Translations under genes and position numbers: made by a program
The notes under the pieces: model-generated
Seen by the model: only the letters and a program-made list of their open reading frames with translations
Databases searched by the model: none
Told to the model about the DNA's origin: nothing
Virus record (IMG/VR): IMGVR_UViG_3300045110_000399
Coordinates: 1-26,680 of that record
DNA length: 26,680 nt
DNA from: a virus
Reading direction: 5' to 3' (one strand)
Part shown: piece after piece, positions 14,815 through 22,878 of the stretch
Layout: every line of letters starts with the position of its first letter
Position numbering within the stretch: position 1 is the stretch's first letter

Positions 14815-15527
14815 TCAACGGCCACAAAAATGTGATGCTTCAGTTCAGCGGCGGGAAGGATTCGCTCGCCTGCCTTTGGCTGCTCGAGAAGCAATGGGCA
14901 GACATCTTGGTGGCTTGGGTAAATACCGGCGATGCTTTCCCCGAGACGATCGCGCAGATGCAGGCTATCAGAGCGCTTGTGCCGAATTTTCTGGAGATCA
15001 AATCAGATCAGCCGGCGCAGATCGCACGCGCTGGATACCCGGTGGATCTGCTCCCGGTCTGGGATACGGAGTTCGGGCGTTCGCTCGATGACTCGCGGGT
15101 GAATCGTTACCAGCCGCCATTCTCCTGCTGCGGGGACAACATCTGGACACCGATGCTCAAAGCGGTGCGAGAACACGGTATCACGCTCATCATTCGCGGG
15201 CAGCGTAACGCGGAGACGAAGAAGGCTCCAGTTCGCAATGGCGATACTGAGCAGGGCTTGCAGTACTGGTTCCCCATAGAGAAGTGGACTGACGCAGAGG
15301 TTGTGGCGTTCCTGGGCGAGCGAATCCCGCCGCATTACCAGTACCTGAATACCTCGCTTGATTGTAAGCACTGCACGGCGTACCTGAGCGAGAACCGGAA
15401 CAAGCTCGCGTATGCCAGGAAGGTTTGCGCCGACGTGGCGGATGAGGTAGAGCGCCGTCTGCGCAAGATTCACGCTGACTGCGCAGCGGAGCTCAGTGCT
15501 GTTCGCGCAGCGTTGGGAGAGGCGTAA
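14811..15527 (+). CDS. CysH-like PP-loop protein with Fe-S type Cys tetrad (238 aa)
   Basis: Resembles the PAPS/APS reductase (CysH) family. The PP-loop SGGKDS is at residues 13-18, VNTGDAFPET at 37-46, and a GQRNAETKK segment at 130-138. Cys106-Cys107 and Cys185-x-x-Cys188 give the CC...CxxC spacing that holds a 4Fe-4S cluster in assimilatory APS reductases. The C-terminal catalytic cysteine (E-C-G type motif) of true reductases is not seen, so sulfate reduction is doubtful. A sulfur-transfer or nucleotide/tRNA-modifying role is possible. The gene is locked between ejection-protein genes, with a 4-base overlap before and 1-base overlap (TAATG) after, so it is expressed late with virion proteins. 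Start ATG 14811. Confidence 0.8.
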   Translation: MINGHKNVMLQFSGGKDSLACLWLLEKQWADILVAWVNTGDAFPETIAQMQAIRALVPNFLEIKSDQPAQIARAGYPVDLLPVWDTEFGRSLDDSRVNRYQPPFSCCGDNIWTPMLKAVREHGITLIIRGQRNAETKKAPVRNGDTEQGLQYWFPIEKWTDAEVVAFLGERIPPHYQYLNTSLDCKHCTAYLSENRNKLAYARKVCADVADEVERRLRKIHADCAAELSAVRAALGEA

Positions 15528-18007
15528 TGGCTGACAGCACCGACTACGATTGGACCGACGAGGCTGCGAAACGGCTCGCGCGCAAGCGTCAGCTGGCGCG
15601 TCTGCTGCAAGAGCAGGCGATGAAGGGGATGCCGATGCCGGATCGCACGCCGGTATCCGCGCTCGCGCCTATCGCGCAGATGTTCCAAGCGTACATGGGG
15701 CAGCGTGCCGAGGATCAAGCTGCGGAAGAAGGCAAGGCGCAGGAAGCCGCACGGCAGAAGGCGGAGAACGATGCGTGGGCCGCGATGCAAGCGGGGCGAG
15801 CGGCAACGCCGGCGCTGCCCTCGCGTCCCGACATGAATCTTCCCGGTGATCTGCGCGACCTCGCGGGGCAGGACTATCCCGAGCCACCGCAAGCACCGCC
15901 GCCGTCGCCGCTCGCTGCGGGGATGGTGCAGGATCAGCAGCAAGCGCCGCCGATGGGGGCACCGCCAGCGCCGCAGGTCGCGGACCCGATGCGCAACCCG
16001 ATGGCGCAACTCCTCGCCGGCAAGCCGCCGGAGACGCCGACTCTCGGCGATACGATGGCCGCAGATCAAGCGAACGCGCCAGGTCCGCCGCTCGTCCCGC
16101 AACTTGGCGCAGGACAAGCTCCCGCAGAACCGGGGATTGTTCCAAAACCTGTCGATCTCGGAAAGCTCGAGGTCATCGGGAAACGCGAAGCGCCTGCGCC
16201 TGCTATCGGGCCTGTAGGGTCTGACGTAGAGGCCGCGATAGAGAAAAAGTATGGACTCGAGCCGGGACTGCTCAATATGCACGTCGTGTTGGAAAACAGC
16301 CCGAACGATTCAGTCAGTCCGAAAGGGGCGAGGGGGAAGTATCAGATCGAGCCGACGAACGTCGCTGTTTACTCCAAGCGGGCGGGGCGGCAGCTCGACC
16401 CGACGAAGGAAGCCGAGGGCGCGGACATGGCGGCGCAGGTCGCGCTCGATGCGAAGCGGCGCTATCCGAACAACATGGAAGCGCGTGTCGCCTACTACAA
16501 CGGTGGGCCGGCGGCGGGCGATGCGACTGCCGCGGGGAAGTTTTACAGCAAGGAAACGGACGGCTATCTAGATCGGTATCGGCAGCAGGTGGCACTGAAG
16601 ATGCCGCCGCAAGGCTCGACGCCAGCGCCGACGCTCGCAGGTCCGGCCGTTCCAGGTGCGATCGAGCCCCCGGCGGGCGACATGACCGACGAACAATGGA
16701 ACGCGATGGCTGACAGTACCGGCGGGGCCTATCCCGCTTCGCTACCGGCACCGACACTCGTACCGCGGCCACCCGAAGAAGCGGTTGCGCCACCACCGCA
16801 GCCGGGTCTGCCGCAGTTCCTGCCGAACGGGGCACGCAACATGGCTCCAGAGGGATTGCAACTACCAGCGCAAGAGGCCACCGCGCGCAAGCCGCTCACC
16901 ATCGAGGACATGGTGAACTATGCCAACAGTCTCCCGCCGGGTCAGTTGAAGAACTACGTCCAGCGTGAGGCGATGAAGGCCGCGATTACCGAGCCCGAAA
17001 AGCTCGAAGCGAAACGTCAGCACGACGAGACGATGGCAGCGCTGCGCGGGAGACAGATCGAATCGACCGCGGCGACAGCGACGGCGAACAGAGAAGCCGC
17101 GAATCAGCGCGCCAAGGACAGGAATGCATCGGCGAGAGAGCTGACCGAGATGCGCCTAGGTGCGGGCGCGCAGGGGTACGGGAAGGAGTACGACAAGCTA
17201 TCGCCGTCGCAACAAGCCATTGTAGATACATACGCCAAGTTGAAGATAGGCGGCGACGACAAGGCGCTTACAGGGCTGGGGCGCGCGGCGGGTGGCGCGG
17301 CGCTGATGAAAGCGGTCGCGGAGCGCGTGCCGTCAATGATGACAGAGCTTGATCTTCAGCCTGGTGATATGGGTACGGCCAGGGCGGTGCGCGCGGCGAA
17401 TCAAGCTGGGCTGACGGCGATCACGAAAGACCTGACGGCGCTGAAACCGTATTCGGAAATGCTTCACCAGAACGGGGCGATCCTGAAAGACCTTGCCGCG
17501 AAGGTCGGTAATACGGATAGCACGCTTTTGAACAAGCCGCTTAATTGGCTCGAGCAGAACGCCGAGAGCAATCCTGATCTTCGGGAATATCTGGCTCAGG
17601 TGCATATCGTTCAGGCCGAAGCGGCGCGCGTTATCAAGAATCCGCGTCTCGTCGGTCAGATGCATGTCGAGGATCAGAAGGCGATGGAGCAGATTCTTAA
17701 TGGCAATCTGCCGTTGGCGGATACGGTACGGATCATCGATCGTCTTACGAACGATGGTGATCGTCGTCTTGTCTTGATGGAAGCCCAGAGACAGGCCCAC
17801 GTCGATAGCATCAAGGGTCTGACCCCCGGTTCCGGCGGGTCGACTGCTTCTCCATTCGCGCCTGCAGCGCCGGCTGCTGCGACCGGTGCACCGGCTGTAG
17901 CTCCTGCTGCGGCGCCACCGAAGGTTTCCAGCGATGCTGAATACAACGCTCTTCCAAGCGGGACGGTATTCGTTGGTCCCGACGGGAAGCAGCGAAGGAA
18001 ACCGTGA
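15527..18007 (+). CDS. Ejection protein with lytic transglycosylase domain (826 aa)
   Basis: Start ATG at 15527 shares a base with the previous stop and has GGGAGAGG upstream. A helical, Pro/Ala-rich N-terminal 230 residues precede an SLT-type muramidase domain (about 232-345). There Glu256 in VVLENSPNDSVSPKGARGKYQIEP fits the catalytic glutamate, and VAYYNGGPAA fits the conserved Y-N-G motif. The remaining 480 residues are low-complexity linkers and long helices ending in a small PSGTVFVGPDGKQRRKP segment. Like T7 gp16, such proteins are packed in the virion and open peptidoglycan during DNA entry. The position in the ejection cluster favours this over a lysis endolysin. Confidence 0.78.
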   Translation: MADSTDYDWTDEAAKRLARKRQLARLLQEQAMKGMPMPDRTPVSALAPIAQMFQAYMGQRAEDQAAEEGKAQEAARQKAENDAWAAMQAGRAATPALPSRPDMNLPGDLRDLAGQDYPEPPQAPPPSPLAAGMVQDQQQAPPMGAPPAPQVADPMRNPMAQLLAGKPPETPTLGDTMAADQANAPGPPLVPQLGAGQAPAEPGIVPKPVDLGKLEVIGKREAPAPAIGPVGSDVEAAIEKKYGLEPGLLNMHVVLENSPNDSVSPKGARGKYQIEPTNVAVYSKRAGRQLDPTKEAEGADMAAQVALDAKRRYPNNMEARVAYYNGGPAAGDATAAGKFYSKETDGYLDRYRQQVALKMPPQGSTPAPTLAGPAVPGAIEPPAGDMTDEQWNAMADSTGGAYPASLPAPTLVPRPPEEAVAPPPQPGLPQFLPNGARNMAPEGLQLPAQEATARKPLTIEDMVNYANSLPPGQLKNYVQREAMKAAITEPEKLEAKRQHDETMAALRGRQIESTAATATANREAANQRAKDRNASARELTEMRLGAGAQGYGKEYDKLSPSQQAIVDTYAKLKIGGDDKALTGLGRAAGGAALMKAVAERVPSMMTELDLQPGDMGTARAVRAANQAGLTAITKDLTALKPYSEMLHQNGAILKDLAAKVGNTDSTLLNKPLNWLEQNAESNPDLREYLAQVHIVQAEAARVIKNPRLVGQMHVEDQKAMEQILNGNLPLADTVRIIDRLTNDGDRRLVLMEAQRQAHVDSIKGLTPGSGGSTASPFAPAAPAAATGAPAVAPAAAPPKVSSDAEYNALPSGTVFVGPDGKQRRKP

Positions 18008-19653
18008 TGGGCTGGCAAGACGCACCTGTCGTTGACGATGCTGGCGGTTGGCAGAGTGCGCCGATTGTCGGCGAGGAAGAGGACAAGAAGAAGAAAGCCG
18101 CTGCTGCTGCAGCGCCGCCGAAGCAGTCGGCAACGGAGCGGCTGATCGAGGAGTCGCTCGCGCCAACCGAGGTAGCGGCTTCTCTCGCCAGCGGCGCCGT
18201 CGCGCCGGCGATCGGCGGTTGGGCGGGCATTGCCGGTTCTATCCTGCCTGGTCCCGAAGGCCAGGGTGCGGCGTGGTCGCAGAAGGTGACCGATGCGCTC
18301 ACCTATTCGCCGAAGGGAAAAACGGCGCAGGCGGTTACTCACGCCATCGGCGTCCCGTTCGAGAAGCTGGCAGAGGGTGCGGATGTGGCCGGTGAGTGGG
18401 CACGCGACAAAACCGGCTCGCCGCTCGCCGGCACCGCCGTCAATACCGCCATCCAGGCGCTGCCGCTCATCCTGGGGCACGAGAAAGTGGGCGGCAAGCT
18501 CCTGCCGAAGGGCGAATTCCCGTGGACTGCTGCAGATCGCGCTGCGGCGAAGTCTGCCAACCTTGCCGCCGATACCGCGGCGACGGATGCGCGTCTAGCC
18601 GAATATAAGTTATCGCCGACGCAAGTCAACCCGACGATGTTCAACAAGTCGGTCGAAGGGTTTGGCGGAAAGGCCAAAGTTGGACAGGAACTCTCGAAAG
18701 AGAATCAAGCCCTCACGCAGGCAAAGATCCGTGATGACTTGAACCTTCCTCCCGACGCGCCACTCGACTCCGCGACTTACGACAGCGTGCGCGCTCGCGA
18801 AGGCGTCCATTACGACGCGGTGCGCAATACCGGCGATAGCCCGGTCAGCAACGCCTACGATACGGCGCTCAACAACATAGAAGCGCCAGCCAAGATACAG
18901 GCGGCATCTTTCCCCAACGCCCCGCCGCCGCCGATTCTGGCGAAGGTCAATGAACTGCGCATATCTAATCTCAACGCAAATGCGGCGGTGTCCAAGATAA
19001 GGGATCTGCGCATCGATGCGAAGCAGGCGATCAGAAATGGCGAAGGGTTCTATGGTAGCCAGTTGTTCGATCTGGCGAAGACGCTGGAAAACGAGCTCGA
19101 CGCGCACCTGACGCGCGTTAAAGCCGCGCCGGATCTGATCCAGAACTTCCGCGATGCGCGGCAGCAGATGGCGAAGAGCTACACCTACGAAAAGTACACT
19201 AACGCCGCCGGGGAGTTCGACGCGCCACGTTTCGCCGAAGGCGAGAAGCGAACCCCGCTCACCGGCAGAGCGTTGGAGATTCGCAACTTCGGAGCGAACT
19301 TCCCGAAACAGGCGCAACGGCCATCGAAGATAGGTGGCGTCCCGACGAGCCCGCTCGATTACGCGATGGCCGTCGGGCCGCTGATCGGCGCTATCGTTTC
19401 TGGGCAACCTCTCGTCGCGCTCGGTGCCGCCGCGCCGTTCGTGCGCCCCGGCATACGCAGCCTGATCAAGAGCGACGCGTACCAAAGCCGCTTCGCGAGG
19501 CCGAATGATTACGGCCCGTCTATGGCCTCGCGGCTCGTGGAAGCGACGCAGAATCCGTATGTCGGTGGCGCCGCGGTCGATGCGCCGCTGGCTGACGCCG
19601 CGCGCGAACGCGAGCGCAAGCGCCGGCTCGCTGAAATGTTGAAGGGGAGATAA
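18007..19653 (+). CDS. Putative internal virion / ejection protein (548 aa)
   Basis: ATG 18007 overlaps the upstream stop (TGATG); an in-frame GTG at 18004 is the alternative. Seen: a short repeated opening (WQDAPVV, WQSAPIV), a Lys run followed by Ala/Pro, a glycine/alanine-rich hydrophobic patch (residues about 55-80: ASLASGAVAPAIGGWAGIAG), a long helical middle, and a second hydrophobic stretch near the end (LDYAMAVGPLIGAIVSGQPLVALG) before a basic tail. The two hydrophobic patches would suit a protein that inserts into the cell envelope during DNA ejection. No enzymatic motif is seen. The assignment rests on composition and neighbours. Confidence 0.65.
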   Translation: MGWQDAPVVDDAGGWQSAPIVGEEEDKKKKAAAAAAPPKQSATERLIEESLAPTEVAASLASGAVAPAIGGWAGIAGSILPGPEGQGAAWSQKVTDALTYSPKGKTAQAVTHAIGVPFEKLAEGADVAGEWARDKTGSPLAGTAVNTAIQALPLILGHEKVGGKLLPKGEFPWTAADRAAAKSANLAADTAATDARLAEYKLSPTQVNPTMFNKSVEGFGGKAKVGQELSKENQALTQAKIRDDLNLPPDAPLDSATYDSVRAREGVHYDAVRNTGDSPVSNAYDTALNNIEAPAKIQAASFPNAPPPPILAKVNELRISNLNANAAVSKIRDLRIDAKQAIRNGEGFYGSQLFDLAKTLENELDAHLTRVKAAPDLIQNFRDARQQMAKSYTYEKYTNAAGEFDAPRFAEGEKRTPLTGRALEIRNFGANFPKQAQRPSKIGGVPTSPLDYAMAVGPLIGAIVSGQPLVALGAAAPFVRPGIRSLIKSDAYQSRFARPNDYGPSMASRLVEATQNPYVGGAAVDAPLADAARERERKRRLAEMLKGR

Positions 19654-19655
19654 CA

Positions 19656-21050
19656 GTGCCGAGATCCGGAGGAACGTACTCCCTGCCAGCTGGCAACCCT
19701 GTAATTTCGGGTACCACGATCACCAGCGCGTGGGCGAACCCCACGATGGCCGACATCGCGGCCGCGCTCACGCAGTCGCTCGCCAAGGACGGTCAGACCG
19801 CGCCCACGGCGAGCCTGCCGATGGCCGGCTTCAAGCACACCAACGTCGGCAAGGCGACCGCGGCCAACGAGTACGCGCGCGCCGACCAAGTGCAGGACGG
19901 GAGTCTCCTGCGCTGCTCGGGCGAGGCGAACACGGGCGACGCCTACATCGGCGTGCTGCCGTTTAGCGCAACGGCGTTCGTGAACGGCCAGACCATCGTC
20001 TTCAAGTTCCCGGCGGCGAATACCACGACCGCGCCGACGTTGAACATCAACAGTTCCGCGGCATGGCCGATCCTGCGGCAGGATGGCTCGGTGGTGCAGC
20101 CAGGTGATTGTGTCTCTGGGGTGCCGTCATATCTCACCTGGAACGATACCGCGTGGCTGCTGCTCGGCGTGCGGCCGGCGAGCGCCACTGTTGCAGGCGT
20201 GAGCTCGTTCAACACGCGCACCGGGGCCGTCACGCTCATCTCGGCTGATATCGGGACAGCCCTCGGTTATACCGCTGCCAACAAGGCCGGAGACACGTTC
20301 ACCGGGCCGGTCATTCTCGCCGGCGATGCTGCGACTGCTTTGGGAGCGGTTACGTTGCAGCAGATGCTCGCGCAGATTGCCTCGATCCCACCGATAACGG
20401 GACCGCTGCGTCTGAATGACGGCACGGCAGCGGCCCCGGCGTACTCGTTTTCCGGCGAGTCGAACATAGGAATCTATCGCGACCGGGCGAATGTTGTTGC
20501 CGGTGCGGTAAACGGAACGCCTGTTTGGGCAATGTTCCCGGGCGCGTTCGCGCTCGTTTCAACAGCCTACTACGGTTGGTGTGCGTCGGGCTTGGTTACG
20601 ATTGACACCTCCATCAGGCGCAATGCTCCGGGTGTCGTCGAAATCAATGGCTTACCGGGAACCCCCGGCGATCTTCTCGCGCGCAATATAAGCGCGACGG
20701 GACTCATCAATGTTGTTGGCCCCATCACCGGCAACGACGCGTCGTTCAAGCGCAGCCTCAGCACCGCGGTCGTACAGGCTCCCAGCGCAACGCTCAACTT
20801 CAGCGTTAACGACACCCTCACGGTGACGCTCACCGGGAATCAAACGATCACCGCGATCTCGGGTCTGGCGACCGAGGGCAACGAAGGTGTTGTCATCGTC
20901 AAGAACACGGGGGCGGGGACGATTACCTGGCCGACCACGCACTGGCAGTCCGGTGTGCCGCCAAATCTTGCCAGCGGCACCGAGAAGATTGCGCTTGTCT
21001 ATCTTCGGCGCATCGGCACCGATTACTACGCCCGCGCATTCGTCTTCTAA
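19656..21050 (+). CDS. Tail fibre protein (464 aa)
   Basis: The start is GTG 19656, with GGGGAGAT 5 bases upstream. The N-terminus (MPRSGGTYSLPAGNPVISGTTI, TSAWANPTMADIAAALTQSLAKDGQT) is the recognisable opening of many proteobacterial prophage tail fibres and probably anchors to the tail. The middle has fibre-type repeats (FNTRTGAVTLISADIGTALG, NKAGDTFTGPVILAGDA). The C-terminal 120 residues are beta-rich (TLTVTLTGNQTITAISGL, GAGTITWPTTHW) and presumably bind the receptor. No chaperone domain or VR-type hypervariable cassette is evident. Confidence 0.8.
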   Translation: MPRSGGTYSLPAGNPVISGTTITSAWANPTMADIAAALTQSLAKDGQTAPTASLPMAGFKHTNVGKATAANEYARADQVQDGSLLRCSGEANTGDAYIGVLPFSATAFVNGQTIVFKFPAANTTTAPTLNINSSAAWPILRQDGSVVQPGDCVSGVPSYLTWNDTAWLLLGVRPASATVAGVSSFNTRTGAVTLISADIGTALGYTAANKAGDTFTGPVILAGDAATALGAVTLQQMLAQIASIPPITGPLRLNDGTAAAPAYSFSGESNIGIYRDRANVVAGAVNGTPVWAMFPGAFALVSTAYYGWCASGLVTIDTSIRRNAPGVVEINGLPGTPGDLLARNISATGLINVVGPITGNDASFKRSLSTAVVQAPSATLNFSVNDTLTVTLTGNQTITAISGLATEGNEGVVIVKNTGAGTITWPTTHWQSGVPPNLASGTEKIALVYLRRIGTDYYARAFVF

Positions 21051-21061
21051 GGAGGGCTGAC

Positions 21062-21241
21062 ATGCCCTGGACCCCAGCACAGCATCGCCTCTTCGCCGCC
21101 GCCGCGCACAACCCCGCGATCGCCCAGGCGCACGGCATCAAGCAGCCCGACGCGCGCCGCATGATGCAGGAAGGCATCAAGAATGTCGTGCAGGACGAGG
21201 TGCGCAAGAAGTCGCTGGTGAAGGCGTTGCGCGGTGGATGA
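21062..21241 (+). CDS. Small phage protein of unknown function (59 aa)
   Basis: A short gene with a very strong ribosome binding site (AAGGAGG, 21049-21055) and ATG 21062. It reads MPWTPAQHRLFAAAAHNPAIA... and ends KKSLVKALRGG: helical, basic at the C-terminus, no membrane segment. Small proteins with the MPWTP-QHR-F opening occur commonly in phage genomes without a known role. The stop is directly followed by the next ATG (TGAATG context), so translation is coupled with the holin-like gene. Confidence 0.75.
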   Translation: MPWTPAQHRLFAAAAHNPAIAQAHGIKQPDARRMMQEGIKNVVQDEVRKKSLVKALRGG

Positions 21242-21388
21242 ATGGTCGATGCGCCCAAAGACACCGAGCTCCCGCTGCCGACGCGCGTTGCTGTTCTCGA
21301 GGCGAAGGTTCGTCTGCTGAGTATCGTGATGAAGTGGCTGGTAGGCGGTCTCATCACATCGTTGTTGGCCTACATCATCAAGTGGTAG
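21242..21388 (+). CDS. Holin-like small membrane protein, XhlA-like (48 aa)
   Basis: ATG begins on the base after the previous stop. The N-terminal half is charged and coiled-coil-like (LPTRVAVLEAKVRLLSIV). The C-terminal half is a single membrane span (WLVGGLITSLLAYIIKW) with a terminal lysine. This layout, coil then one C-terminal span, is that of XhlA-type haemolysin/holin accessory proteins. The location after the tail fibre is a usual lysis site. No recognised endolysin lies beside it, so the lysis role is inferred. Confidence 0.6.
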   Translation: MVDAPKDTELPLPTRVAVLEAKVRLLSIVMKWLVGGLITSLLAYIIKW

Positions 21389-21408
21389 TCAAACCGAAGG
21401 AGAATGCA

Positions 21409-21972
21409 ATGGAAAAGTCTTACTACGCGCTGATCACCCCGCTCGAAAAGGAGTTCGTCCCGGTGCGTCCCGGCCAGCCTGGGGTGCCGACGCACCCGAT
21501 TGCAGGCCCCGGCGTGGGCACGCCGGAGCATCCGATCGTGATCCCGCCCAACGGCGTCGGCCCCGGTTCGCCGGAGCAGCCGATCTACCTGCCACCCTAT
21601 CCCGACAACGCGCTGCCGCCGTTCCCAGCGCCACCCATCGTGTTCCCGCCGGGGCTTCCCGGCACGCCGACGCATCCGATTGCGCTGCCGCCGACCGATG
21701 GACTGCCGCCGCTCGTTCCGACTCACCCCATCGTCATCCCTCCCGACGGCACGCTACCCCCGCCGCCGGATGGCACGGAGAAGGGTGCGGATGGCGTGGT
21801 GGTGATGCTGCCACCGAACAAAATGGCACCGCCCTACGGCCTGCCGCCGGACTATCAGGCCGCGATCCTGTGGTACGGCCCCGGCACGCTGCCGGTTCAG
21901 GTCTGGGTGCCGCCCGCGGCCGAGCACAGGGGGGGCTACAACAAGAAGAGCAAGAAGGACGAGCAGGTGTGA
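21409..21972 (+). CDS. Proline-rich repeat protein (187 aa)
   Basis: ATG 21409 has AAGGAG 7 bases upstream. After a short N-terminus (MEKSYYALITPLEKEF), most of the protein is made of degenerate repeats of the type P-(T/E)-(H/Q)-P-I followed by a Pro/Gly-rich spacer: PTHPIAGPG, PEHPIVIPP, PEQPIYLPP, PTHPIALPP, PTHPIVIPP. The end holds a non-repetitive segment (DYQAAILWYGPGTLPVQVWVP) and a Lys-rich tail. There is no signal peptide. Similar Pro-rich small proteins occur in other phages near lysis genes, function unknown. It is likely an extended rod-like or binding-scaffold protein. Confidence 0.7.
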   Translation: MEKSYYALITPLEKEFVPVRPGQPGVPTHPIAGPGVGTPEHPIVIPPNGVGPGSPEQPIYLPPYPDNALPPFPAPPIVFPPGLPGTPTHPIALPPTDGLPPLVPTHPIVIPPDGTLPPPPDGTEKGADGVVVMLPPNKMAPPYGLPPDYQAAILWYGPGTLPVQVWVPPAAEHRGGYNKKSKKDEQV

Positions 21973-21985
21973 GCGTAGTTGAGGG

Positions 21986-22007
21986 TCAGCCGGGGCAACC
22001 CGGCTGA
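21986..22007 (+). promoter_or_regulatory. RNA hairpin with GNRA tetraloop before the lipoprotein gene
   Basis: TCAGCCGGG (21986-21994) and CCCGGCTGA (21999-22007) form a perfect 9-bp stem closed by a GCAA tetraloop, extendable by G-U and G-C pairs. There is no T-run after it, so it is unlikely to be an intrinsic terminator. It fills the short gap before the lipoprotein gene and may stabilise or process the mRNA or tune translation. Confidence 0.5.
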
Positions 22008-22030
22008 TCTCTCTCGAGATGGGTGGGACC

Positions 22031-22681
22031 ATGAAACGACTGATTGCAGCAATGGCGGTGCTGGCGCTCGTCGGTTGCCAGACCACCATGGACCCGAACT
22101 ACGCGCTCCAGCTCGAGAGCTACCGGCTGACGATCTCGAGCCAGCAGAACGTGGAGCTTGCTCGAGCGCGCGCTGAAGAGGCGCGCTACGCCGCGATTGC
22201 GGCGGTCGCCGAGCGCGCCGACCCGGCATCGAAGAATCTGGCGATCCTGGCGCTCGCGCTCTCCCGCAGCGGTGACGCGGCGGCGCGTCCCATCGAGGTG
22301 CAGTTGCCGCGCATCCCCGAGTCGCAGGAGGACCGCGCCCTCAAGTGGGCGGCGGTATTCGCGGGTCCGGTCACGGCGGTCGCCACCGGCTACTTCGGCT
22401 ACCGGCTCGGACAGACGCAGAGCAACAACCAGGCGAACACCACCATCGCGAGCTATAACGCCTTCACCGCGTTCAAGCCGCAGCCGGTGGACTTCTCGAC
22501 CATCCGGCCGAACGTCACGACGATCAACACCAACGACATCGACAACCGTGGCAACGGTGCCGCGTCGATTGGCGGGAACGCGAACGTGGACAACTCGCTG
22601 CGCCCGCCCGTCTTCAATACGCCGGTCGTGGTCGTGCCGCCCGTGGCGCCGATCATCGTGCCTGTAGTCACGGGCCCGTGA
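22031..22681 (+). CDS. Phage lipoprotein with internal membrane span (216 aa)
   Basis: Start taken at ATG 22031 rather than in-frame ATG 22019, because it puts a compact signal peptide at the very N-terminus (MKRLIAAMAVLALVGC) and has GGTGGG upstream. The lipobox LVGC gives Cys16 as the acylated residue. A helical region (21-62) follows, then a second hydrophobic segment (about 104-124: LKWAAVFAGPVTAVATGYFGY), an Asn/Thr-rich stretch, and a Pro/Val-rich C-terminus. It probably sits in the envelope of the infected cell. A spanin-like role in lysis is conceivable from position but the architecture is not classical. Confidence 0.7.
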   Translation: MKRLIAAMAVLALVGCQTTMDPNYALQLESYRLTISSQQNVELARARAEEARYAAIAAVAERADPASKNLAILALALSRSGDAAARPIEVQLPRIPESQEDRALKWAAVFAGPVTAVATGYFGYRLGQTQSNNQANTTIASYNAFTAFKPQPVDFSTIRPNVTTINTNDIDNRGNGAASIGGNANVDNSLRPPVFNTPVVVVPPVAPIIVPVVTGP

Positions 22682-22776
22682 ACCGGCTGGACAAGGAGAT
22701 GTATCTGATGCTCGCCGCACTCGCCGTCGCCCTGGTGCTCACCGTGCTGCTGGTTCTGGTTTTCATCGTCCCTTGA
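22678..22776 (+). CDS. Tiny single-span membrane peptide (32 aa), first of a pair
   Basis: GTG 22678 overlaps the lipoprotein stop (GTGA). The product is MNRLDKEMYLMLAALAVALV..., a short charged head then one continuous hydrophobic span ending FIVP. ATGs at 22699 and 22708 are alternatives; AAGGAG at 22692-22697 suits 22708. The GTG start is favoured because its head (NRLDK) mirrors the head of the next peptide (KRLEN). Function unknown; membrane location, inside lysis-like gene row. Confidence 0.5.
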   Translation: MNRLDKEMYLMLAALAVALVLTVLLVLVFIVP

Positions 22777-22868
22777 AGCGGCTGGAGAATCTCAGCCTAT
22801 GGCTTGTCGCCGCACTCATCATCTGGGCGTTGTTCCTGTGGTTGCTGTATCTGACCGTGTATCCCTGA
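22773..22868 (+). CDS. Tiny single-span membrane peptide (31 aa), second of a pair
   Basis: TTG 22773 overlaps the previous stop (TTGA). The product starts MKRLENLSLWLVAALIIWAL and ends LLYLTVYP: a basic/acidic head then one membrane span rich in Trp and Leu. The same size, the (N/K)RL(D/E) head and the terminal proline in both peptides suggest an old tandem duplication. It is too short for routine gene finders. The rare TTG start makes it tentative, but the coupling pattern matches the operon. Confidence 0.45.
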   Translation: MKRLENLSLWLVAALIIWALFLWLLYLTVYP

Positions 22869-22878
22869 AGGAGACACC

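Noticed and set aside
19656-21050. Diversity-generating retroelement target in the tail fibre (known from BPP-1)
   Set aside because: No reverse transcriptase, template repeat or C-type lectin-like variable end is visible anywhere in the window.
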